Of a DNA stretch of 64,000 nucleotides, positions 56,806 to 64,000 are shown piece by piece. Made by a program: the position numbers and the translations under genes. The stretch comes from Leuconostoc fallax KCTC 3537 (GTDB taxonomy: Bacteria; Bacillota; Bacilli; Lactobacillales; Lactobacillaceae). The first letter of the stretch is position 1; each line of letters begins with the position of its first letter. Where the stretch lies: NCBI RefSeq assembly GCF_000165675.1, contig NZ_AEIZ01000015.1, forward strand, positions 186,001 through 250,000, written 5' to 3'. The notes under the pieces were generated by a model. The model was not told the origin of the DNA. It made no database searches and saw only the letters and a program-made list of their open reading frames with translations.

Positions 56806-57757
56806 ACTGTTCTAAATTTGGTTTATAAAAATGACGATTGTCTAATCCAAAAATTCTGTCCGAAAAATGTCCAGTTTCTGTTTTATCCAATGCGGCGCTC
56901 ATCATTTCAATACTAGCATCAAGCTCATCTAATCGATGCAATACTTCTGCTTCCATAATCATTGGCCTTACTGGTGAACCATATTCAAGTAAACCATGAT
57001 GCGCTAAAATAACATGACGTAGCAGAATCATATTTTCGTCTTCTATATCAAAATTCAATTCTCGAGCTGCCAGGACAACTTGCTCATCTAATAATGTGAT
57101 GTGCCCTATTAAATTACCTGGCACAGTGTATTGTGTCGCAACTGGTCCGCTCAACTCTAAAACTTTTCCTAAATCATGCAATAACGCTCCTGCTAATAAT
57201 AATGATTTATTAATTTGCGGATATTGTGCAACAACACCATTTGCTAGTCGTGCAATTGAAAGAGAATGATACGATAACCCACCCGCAAACGCATGATGAT
57301 TACTTTTAGCGGCCGGATAACGTAAAAATTGATCATGATAATCTGTAAAGAGCTTACGAATCAATCGATTCCACATTGGTTGTGTTACTGCTAAAACATA
57401 ATCATTTAATTCATTTTGCAATTCAACTTCTTTAATAGGTGCATGTTGCATGAAATCACCAGGATTATCCGGTTCCCCCGGTTGATTGGCTAAACGTAAA
57501 TGCGTAATTTGTATCTGAGGTTGTTCACGATAGCTACTCCGTTTCCCCTCTAATTTTACGATTTTACCAGGAATAAATTGTGCAACTTGATCGTCACTTG
57601 CATCCCATAAGTTACCTGAAATATTATCAGAACGATCTGAAAACACTAAACTCAAATAAGTTTTACCATTCTTTGTTAAACGCACATCAGCATTCTTGAT
57701 TAGTACAAAACTATCAACAGTATCCCCATCCATATATTCTTGAATTAATTTAGCCAT
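56804..57757 (-). CDS. yhaM: 3'-5' exoribonuclease YhaM
   Basis: 317 residues: an OB domain (VRLTKNGKTYLSLVFSDRSD) and an HD domain (HHAFAGGLSYHSLS, LLHDLGKV, VILAHHG). It trims RNA and DNA 3' ends. It overlaps the next gene by 8 bases. Confidence 0.93.
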   Translation of the reverse strand: MAKLIQEYMDGDTVDSFVLIKNADVRLTKNGKTYLSLVFSDRSDNISGNLWDASDDQVAQFIPGKIVKLEGKRSSYREQPQIQITHLRLANQPGEPDNPGDFMQHAPIKEVELQNELNDYVLAVTQPMWNRLIRKLFTDYHDQFLRYPAAKSNHHAFAGGLSYHSLSIARLANGVVAQYPQINKSLLLAGALLHDLGKVLELSGPVATQYTVPGNLIGHITLLDEQVVLAARELNFDIEDENMILLRHVILAHHGLLEYGSPVRPMIMEAEVLHRLDELDASIEMMSAALDKTETGHFSDRIFGLDNRHFYKPNLEQ

Positions 57758-60161
57758 AAGTAACGTCCTTCGTTAAATTACAAATATTTTTGGTATCAAA
57801 CATCGTAGCTTCTGTTGTCCAATACAGCACTTGTTGTCCATTAATCTCATGCATTAGCATGTTAAGAATGCTTGCCTTGCGTTGACCGTCAAAATTAACA
57901 AAACTATCATCAATCAATATTGGCATTTGTATAATATCATTAATGACGAATGCAAGTGCTAACCGTAATGCGACATATAGTTGTTCACGTGCACCAGTAG
58001 ATAATTCAATCATCTCAAAAGCAACATTAGTCTGTTTTACCATTACCATAATTTTATGATCATCAAAAATAATTTTATTATATTTATGCTGTGTGAGTAT
58101 CTCAAAAAAGTATGTTGCTTTCTCTAACATTTTTGGGAAACGATTCTGTGATGCTTTAGAAAGTGCTTGATCAATCCAATTTGAGCTTAATTTCAAGGCC
58201 AAATATTCCGTAAAATCATCTAAAATTGCGGTCTTTTGATTGGCTACTTCTTGCTGTAACGACATAAATTCATCATCACTCGTTAGTCTTGCTTGATTAG
58301 CTTGCTGCTGTGCAAGTTGTCGCTGTAAATCAGATAATATAGTTCGCTCTTTTTGTACCCCTTGCTTTAGATGATCAATATTTTGAGACAAAGCCATTTT
58401 ATCATCATAGCGACTGAGTATCTGTTGTTCTTCAACCGTGATTTGACTATTTAAATCAACAAGACGTTGCTGTTGTTGTTGCTGTTCTTGAGACGCCTTA
58501 TATTGCACTAATAGTTCGTTGACATCGACAAGTTTATATTGATGTAATAATTCTGATAAATCATCTTTTCTTTTTTGTAGCGTTGACTGTTGCAATTGTA
58601 TGCTCATTAAGCGCTCATTTTCATGTGTTGCTGATAATGCCGCTTCATTTTGTTCTTCAATTTGACGTTTCTGCAATTCATTTAATAACTGGTTAATCAA
58701 TATTTCAGGTCGTTCATTTTCATAATGCGTTTCAATACTATCTTGTACAGCATTCAACCTTTGTTCGATAGCAAAGCGCTGACTATCAATTAAATTATCA
58801 CATTGATCAAGCTTTTCATCGAGCTGTGGCAGTTGCTTTAAATCGAGTTGTATATCTAATATTTGCTGTTGGTTTAACGGCGCATAGGCTTTTAGAATAT
58901 GATTGATTTGCTGCTGGTGTTTCTTTTGTGTTTGCCAAAAATAACTGCCAGATCCCACTGCCAATACTAATAAAATTATGGCAAAGTATGGATTAAATAT
59001 GAAGCTAGCTGCACCTAACACACCAAATATGCCAGTTAACCACCATAACTTACGATTATAGCCATGCGTCAATTGTTGTTGCTGTTCTGTTGACAATACA
59101 CTAGGTACTTCATCTGAAAATTGACGTTCAATGTCTTCAATTGCTGTCAAAATTTCCTCTTGCTGTCTTTCAGTTTGATGATAATCTTGAACATCAGTCT
59201 GTATTTGTAATAACATCAAGCGTAATTGATCATAATCAAGATCACTATTTTTAGGCTTTTTCGTTATATTCAGTGCCTTCTTTTCTCGATCAATGCCTGC
59301 TTGTAAATGATTAATTTGTAAGTCCAACGATTGCGCTTGGCTGACATCATTCTGAGAAATAATCGGTATCGCTTTCAAACGTGCTATTTTTTGACGTAAT
59401 TGCTGTAATTGATAAAATAAATCATATTTTTGTAACAATAAATATTGATTTTGATACTGTTGATCTGCCAATTTTACTTTATTTTGCTGTTTTTTGATTG
59501 CTTGATTCGTATCATCAATTTTATTTTGTAATGCTGTATAAGCTACCAAGTCCTCGCTTTTACTTTCAAGTGTTTTTTGCGTTGTACGATAATGTTGCAT
59601 CTCTTGATTAATAGGTCGTTTAGTTGATCGCTTAGCAAATAATTTATCAGCTGCCTTATCTAAATTTTGTCCAACATCTATCCATTGTGTACTCCCCACA
59701 GCACCAATATTGAGTAATAATTTCTGAAAATCTAACTCTGTTAATGTTTCAATGCGGTTTAAATCACGTTGATCAAAATTAAAAATATGATCAAATGTTT
59801 CTCGTGTTAATGGTGAAAGTTGCTCTGACAGCCATTTTTCTGGGCTAACAACTTCCTGATTTGCTGTTAAATTTTGAATTTTCAATGTCGTTTTAGTACG
59901 ACCAATCCTGGTGATACGGAAATCTTGATGATCAGCTTCAATAACTAAGCTACCGCCATATTGACTACCATCCTTTGGTGTATAAAGATTTTGATGCGCT
60001 TTCTTACTTGGATAACCAAATAAGACACCAACGATGAAGGCACGAATTGTTGATTTTCCCGATTCATTCGGACCAGTGAATACCTGTAATTGACGATCCA
60101 CTAAAAAATTTTGCTTTGACCAACGTCCGAACCCAATAATTTCTATTGCTTTAATCCTCAT
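57750..60161 (-). CDS. yhaN: YhaN-type AAA/SMC-like ATPase
   Basis: About 803 residues, SbcC/Rad50-like. Walker A is TGPNESGKSTIRAFIV near the N-terminus; Walker B is PILIDDSFVNFDGQR at the end. Between them is a long Gln-rich coiled coil with a pair of membrane-like segments (LWWLTGIFGVLGAASFIFNP). ATG 60161 (MRIKAIEIIGFGRW) is the likely start; it overlaps yhaO. Confidence 0.88.
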   Translation of the reverse strand: MRIKAIEIIGFGRWSKQNFLVDRQLQVFTGPNESGKSTIRAFIVGVLFGYPSKKAHQNLYTPKDGSQYGGSLVIEADHQDFRITRIGRTKTTLKIQNLTANQEVVSPEKWLSEQLSPLTRETFDHIFNFDQRDLNRIETLTELDFQKLLLNIGAVGSTQWIDVGQNLDKAADKLFAKRSTKRPINQEMQHYRTTQKTLESKSEDLVAYTALQNKIDDTNQAIKKQQNKVKLADQQYQNQYLLLQKYDLFYQLQQLRQKIARLKAIPIISQNDVSQAQSLDLQINHLQAGIDREKKALNITKKPKNSDLDYDQLRLMLLQIQTDVQDYHQTERQQEEILTAIEDIERQFSDEVPSVLSTEQQQQLTHGYNRKLWWLTGIFGVLGAASFIFNPYFAIILLVLAVGSGSYFWQTQKKHQQQINHILKAYAPLNQQQILDIQLDLKQLPQLDEKLDQCDNLIDSQRFAIEQRLNAVQDSIETHYENERPEILINQLLNELQKRQIEEQNEAALSATHENERLMSIQLQQSTLQKRKDDLSELLHQYKLVDVNELLVQYKASQEQQQQQQRLVDLNSQITVEEQQILSRYDDKMALSQNIDHLKQGVQKERTILSDLQRQLAQQQANQARLTSDDEFMSLQQEVANQKTAILDDFTEYLALKLSSNWIDQALSKASQNRFPKMLEKATYFFEILTQHKYNKIIFDDHKIMVMVKQTNVAFEMIELSTGAREQLYVALRLALAFVINDIIQMPILIDDSFVNFDGQRKASILNMLMHEINGQQVLYWTTEATMFDTKNICNLTKDVTYG

Positions 60162-61325
60162 GGTTTTGACGTCTTTCTTCAATTATTTGTTTCATTCTTA
60201 TTTTGATACTATCCATCCCCACGCCATCAAGAAAAAATTCACGGATATCAGTTGGGACTTGATTTGAAAGATAATCATCAATTCGAAAATGATGATCAAT
60301 TTCATTAAAAGCCTCTTGCCAATATTGCTGGTCAATATTATCTGTAAAAGATAATACGTCTTTTGGATTATAAATTAATTTCACAACCCAAATCCGATCC
60401 AGCTCTTCTTGTCTTAATTTATCTAAAATAATATGACTGTATAGTCGTTGTTTAAAGCTTTCTGGTAAATGATTGGCCTGAATGATGACAGATAATAATG
60501 TCATTTTTTCTCTAGGAAATGTTGCTAAATATTGAATGAGTTCATCTTCACTACTCATTTCATCAATGCACAGTGTATCCCATAAAATTGGTGCTACCGG
60601 TACAAAATGTGGTATTAATTGTTGATTGTTTTCTTCAACCAAATAATAACCTTTTTCACCGGTTTCTTTACGATTAAGGCCTTGCATGTTACCAGAATAG
60701 CCAATGAAAGGGACTTGATTTAAAGTTTGTCTAACATGAATATGCCCTAGGGCCCAATAATCATAACGTTTGGCTAACATATCACTCACATTAAATGGTG
60801 CATACGCATCACCTTCGGTACCAACCGTACCATGATACATACCAATATGATAATCAACCTGCCGATCGCGTATAGGAAAATCACCTGCTAATCCTTTGGT
60901 TTGTCTTTGCGTTTGATAACTAAAGCCAGTAATGGCAACTAATTTATCATCCTGGGTTGACAGTTGATAAGTATGGACATCCTGATTAAAAACATGAACA
61001 TTATCTGGCCATGGTAAATGAGGCTGCGTATCAGCTGCAAAATCATGATTACCAAAACTAAGATAAACAGCAATTTTAGCTGTATTTAATCTCTCAAACT
61101 GAGTACTCACGACATCTTGAATAATCGGACTCGTTTGTGTTGAATTATATAAATCACCAGGCAATAAAATAAAGTCAACTGCTGAATTGATTGCTTGATC
61201 GATCATGGTTGTAAAAGCCGTAATTGTGGCATTTTGTATTTGTTTTTTAATTCATATGGTAATTGTTGATCCAATCCAGAAAATGGATTACCTAAATGAA
61301 CATCACCTGCATGTATAAATTTCAT
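60151..61325 (-). CDS. yhaO: YhaO-type DNA exonuclease (SbcD-like), frame broken once
   Basis: Calcineurin-like phosphoesterase. It starts at ATG 61325 (MKFIHAGDVHLGNPFSGLD: the metal motif D-x-H) with GAGGGTGAA upstream. One base is missing in the run 61243-61248; with it ELKKQIQNATITAFTTMIDQ. Then LLPGDLYN, FGNHDFA and LGHIHVR. Acts with YhaN on DNA ends. Confidence 0.9.
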
Positions 61326-61390
61326 TTCACCCTCATCTTGAACAAATGTTCGTTAGTTAAATTATATCGATTTCAGGTTATTAGCTCAAT

Positions 61391-61418
61391 AAAAAACCGC
61401 GAATAATCGCAGTTTTTT
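61391..61418. terminator. Terminator between htpX and yhaO
   Basis: AAAACCGCGA and TCGCAGTTTT form a stem with one mismatch and T-rich flanks. Confidence 0.7.
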
Positions 61419-62307
61419 ACATTTTTTCTAATCGAGCTATCCGTTCTTCTAAAGGCGGATGTGTGTCAAATAAATGTTGCTTATTTTTAAGCGGATTACT
61501 AATATAAAGTGCCGCTGAAGCTGAATCGACATCTTTCATTGGCCGTGCGCGCCCTAATTTTTCTAAAGCACTAATTAGTCCCTGAGGGTTTCGTGTAAGC
61601 GCCACACTACTAGCATCTGCTAGGTATTCACGATTACGTGATATTGCCATTTGTACTGCAGCCGCTGCTAATGGTGCCAATATCATAATGACAATAGAGA
61701 ACACAATAAGAATAATTTGCAAACCGCCGCCACCTTCTCGGTTATTATCACGACGATCGCCACTACCCCATAACCACCAGTTAGATCCCATGTTCACTAA
61801 AAAGGTAATAGCAGCTGATAAAGCCAACGCGATAGTTGATATTCTAATATCATAGTTTCGTATGTGGCTAATTTCATGTCCAATAACACCCTCTAATTCA
61901 CTACGATTCATAGTGCTCAATAATCCTGTCGTTGCTGCAACAGCTGATTTTTGTGGGTTATTCCCCGTAGCAAAGGCATTAGGACTTTGGTCATCAATAA
62001 TAAAGACACGCGGCATTGGCACCTGAGCAACCATCGCCATATCTTCAACTGTATGCCATAATTCGGGTGATTGATCAGAACTGGTAATCTCATGCGCATT
62101 ATTCATCGCCATAACAACACTGGTTGAATTACTAATCATAATGGTCATATAAATAACAGCAATGATGATACCAGCAATAATACCAAATTCCAACGATCGC
62201 CAAAGGAGATAACCAACAGCAGCGCCAACAATTGCCACAAAAATAATGAAGGCCACTAACAAGACAATCGTTTTTCGCTTATTGGATTGTATTTGTTCAA
62301 ATAACAT
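61417..62307 (-). CDS. htpX: HtpX membrane metalloprotease
   Basis: 296 residues. Zinc motif [14 protein letters not shown], two or more membrane segments before it ([20 protein letters not shown]), then [14 protein letters not shown] with the third ligand and [10 protein letters not shown] near the end. Degrades damaged membrane proteins. Starts at the last base of lemA. Confidence 0.94.
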   Translation of the reverse strand: MLFEQIQSNKRKTIVLLVAFIIFVAIVGAAVGYLLWRSLEFGIIAGIIIAVIYMTIMISNSTSVVMAMNNAHEITSSDQSPELWHTVEDMAMVAQVPMPRVFIIDDQSPNAFATGNNPQKSAVAATTGLLSTMNRSELEGVIGHEISHIRNYDIRISTIALALSAAITFLVNMGSNWWLWGSGDRRDNNREGGGGLQIILIVFSIVIMILAPLAAAAVQMAISRNREYLADASSVALTRNPQGLISALEKLGRARPMKDVDSASAALYISNPLKNKQHLFDTHPPLEERIARLEKM

Positions 62308-62855
62308 TAAAATTCAACTTTAGGTACTTCTTTTTCAGCCTCAGGAACCTGCAAAAATTCACTAGGTTGAAAATGATGTACCTTCGCTACCATGTTACTT
62401 GGGAACGACTGTAATTTCGTATTATATGTGGCAGTTGTTGTATTGAAAAGTTGGCGAGAATAAGCAATCTTGTTTTCAGTATTGGTTAGCTCTTCTTGAA
62501 GCTTGTTAAAATTTGTATTGGCTTTTAAATCTGGATAAGCTTCTGCACGAGCAAAGAAGCCAGAAAGTACACCACTTAGCTCATTAGAAGCTGCCATTGC
62601 TTCTTGAGGGTTAGCAGCAGCCGCAACATCTTGACGAAGACGTGTGACCTTTTCTAAGGTTTCGCTTTCATGCTTGGCATATCCTTTGACGGTGTTGACC
62701 AAATTAGGAATTAAATCATTCCGGCGCTTAAGTTGGACATCAATTTGACTCCAAGCTTCTTGAGTGCGCATTCTTGCTGTAACTAATCCGTTATATGTGA
62801 CAATCCATACAAAGGCTATGACAACAACAATGGCTATAATTATCCACAATGTCAT
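62307..62855 (-). CDS. lemA: LemA family protein
   Basis: 182 residues. An N-terminal membrane helix ([20 protein letters not shown]) and the LemA core [20 protein letters not shown], then [17 protein letters not shown] and IAYSRQLFN. It usually pairs with htpX. Confidence 0.95.
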   Translation of the reverse strand: MTLWIIIAIVVVIAFVWIVTYNGLVTARMRTQEAWSQIDVQLKRRNDLIPNLVNTVKGYAKHESETLEKVTRLRQDVAAAANPQEAMAASNELSGVLSGFFARAEAYPDLKANTNFNKLQEELTNTENKIAYSRQLFNTTTATYNTKLQSFPSNMVAKVHHFQPSEFLQVPEAEKEVPKVEF

Positions 62856-62912
62856 AATTTACCTCTTTCTTAAATTACATTATATTATACGTGAAAATAA
62901 AGTTAACCGCTA

Positions 62913-62947
62913 TAAAAAGAGTCAAAACTAGCGTTTCGACCCCTTTA
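62913..62947 (-). terminator. Terminator after the YlbF-like gene
   Basis: On the minus strand AAAGGGGTCGAAAC and GTTTTGACTCTTT pair around a 4-base loop, followed by TTTTA. Confidence 0.75.
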
Positions 62948-62951
62948 ATAC

Positions 62952-63302
62952 TTACTTCTTAAGATTAGCGTATGCCTGTGAGATTGGCTTTGTTACCAAA
63001 TCATTTAACTCACCAAGTAAACTATTCAATGCCTGTTCCTTTGACATCAACTCACTAATTAAAGTGTTCTTTTGCACTTGGTTGGCAACTGCATCCCATT
63101 CTTTTTCCTGATCAGCAGTTGGTTGTTCTTGAGACTGCATCATTTGTTGTACTGTCATTTGGATGTTTTGAAATTGTGCAAATAATACTTTTGATGTTTC
63201 ATCATTTTGCACTGCTTTAAAAGCATCTTCCCATTCAGTATACTGGGTTGTTTTTTGTAATGCTGTTGCCATTTCATTAGCGTTATCATAAATATTAATC
63301 AT
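62952..63302 (-). CDS. YlbF/YheA family protein
   Basis: 116 residues, helical: MINIYDNANEMATALQKTTQ, then FQNIQMTVQQMMQSQ and a C-terminal helix. YlbF/YmcA/YheA-type proteins affect mRNA maturation, competence and biofilm in Bacillus; a role here is inferred. Confidence 0.85.
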   Translation of the reverse strand: MINIYDNANEMATALQKTTQYTEWEDAFKAVQNDETSKVLFAQFQNIQMTVQQMMQSQEQPTADQEKEWDAVANQVQKNTLISELMSKEQALNSLLGELNDLVTKPISQAYANLKK

Positions 63303-63322
63303 ATAATGCCTCTTTCTTGTTT

Positions 63323-64000
63323 TTAGCGATTAAATAATCCTTTAATAGTATCCCAAGCTTTGCCGGCTTCGTCAACTGCTTTATCGACACCATTATTAAA
63401 ATTATCTTGGAATTTTTTCCAATTATTACTTGAACTACTACTATTGCTTTTTGTTGTCACATTCGGATTCGTCACATCAAAACTTGTTTGATCCGTATTG
63501 GGTAATATCTGTTCCATATAAGTTTTGGCTAGAGGCCCAATAGTTGATGTTAATCCAATTGGCAACCATTGCCCCTTCTTATCAGAATCAAATCCCATCC
63601 AACTGGCTGCAACAATATCTTTGGTATAGCCAATAACCCAAGAATCCTTTGATGTATACTCAGACTCTGTGTTCGTCGGATCTTCAGTTGTTCCCGTTTT
63701 ACCAGCAATCGTATAGCCGGCTGGTGATGCGCCAACTCCTGTACCATTAGTATACGTCCCAAGCATCATTCGTGTCATATTATCTGCAACCTTCGAACTA
63801 ATGACACGCTTTTGCGTTGCTTTAGTATTGTTAACAATGGTTTTACCTGTTGCATCTACAATCTTAGTAATATAGTGTGCCTCACTCATTACGCCATCAT
63901 TAGCAAAAGCCGTATACGCTTGAGCCATCTGTTGTGGTGATACCCCACCCGACAAACCACCTAAGGCTAAGGCTAAGTTTTTATCTTTCTTGGTCACTGG
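63323..64000 (-). CDS. Class A penicillin-binding protein, C-terminal part (runs off the right edge)
   Basis: The transpeptidase part is visible: GGVSPQQMAQAYTAFANDGV, the KTG motif GYTIAGKTGTTEDPTNTE, then VIGYTKDIVAASWMGFDSD. A Ser/Asn/Lys-rich end follows. The transglycosylase and the SxxK part are outside the window. Cell wall synthesis. Confidence 0.92.
   Translation of the reverse strand, partial: PVTKKDKNLALALGGLSGGVSPQQMAQAYTAFANDGVMSEAHYITKIVDATGKTIVNNTKATQKRVISSKVADNMTRMMLGTYTNGTGVGASPAGYTIAGKTGTTEDPTNTESEYTSKDSWVIGYTKDIVAASWMGFDSDKKGQWLPIGLTSTIGPLAKTYMEQILPNTDQTSFDVTNPNVTTKSNSSSSSNNWKKFQDNFNNGVDKAVDEAGKAWDTIKGLFNR

Noticed and set aside
1-64000. tRNA or rRNA genes
   Set aside because: No cloverleaf or rRNA-like sequence was noticed on reading either strand; a tRNAscan run would confirm.

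Overview
The window looks like part of a low-GC Gram-positive chromosome from the Lactobacillaceae, most like the Leuconostoc/Weissella group. This rests on the gene neighbourhoods (ylbG-rsmD-coaD-sepM-comEA-comEC, glnR-glnA next to polA, ecsAB next to hit and prsA, yhaM-yhaN-yhaO next to htpX-lemA) and on protein character. It was judged by eye, without a database.

Positions 1 to about 29,400 are the right-hand part of a temperate contractile-tailed (myovirus) prophage; its left end lies outside the window. Reading leftwards from the integrase, the + strand lysogeny block is integrase (28213-29346), an Ltp-type superinfection-exclusion protein, an ImmA-like metallopeptidase and a CI-like repressor. 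After the switch region (26436-26718) everything runs on the minus strand: Cro-like protein, DUF771 protein, antirepressor, RecT/DUF1351 recombination genes, replisome organizer, RusA resolvase, YopX, a RinA/DUF722-type late regulator, an accessory cargo region (16981-19376), terminase, portal, head genes, then a PBSX-like sheath, tube, tail chaperones and a 1777-residue tape measure. The cargo region holds a three-gene operon whose last member resembles SecB, in the order expected of a toxin-antitoxin-chaperone (TAC) defence system, plus a separate membrane-anchored gene set off by terminators.

From 29449 to the right end is chromosome: comEC and comEA (competence DNA uptake), sepM, coaD, rsmD, ylbG, ftsW, an M42 aminopeptidase, gpmA, a MATE exporter, a purine permease, an unrecognised gene pair, glnA-glnR with a clear GlnR box, polA, a Bax-inhibitor-1 family protein, murC, ytpR, an MFS exporter, trmB, ecsBA, hit, prsA, yhaM/N/O, htpX-lemA, a YlbF-family gene and the 3' part of a class A penicillin-binding protein.

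A major caution: more than twenty otherwise well-conserved genes are broken by a single missing base in an A or T run of 5-7, in prophage and housekeeping genes alike. This is the signature of an assembly with homopolymer under-calling, so these genes are annotated full length and are probably intact in the organism. The exception is sepM, which has an in-frame stop. Non-coding features of interest include a probable small RNA antisense to the antirepressor leader (25670-25735), a face-to-face promoter arrangement in the lysogeny switch, large + strand hairpins at 21536-21912, and a possible small RNA with an exposed anti-Shine-Dalgarno loop at 52179-52272.
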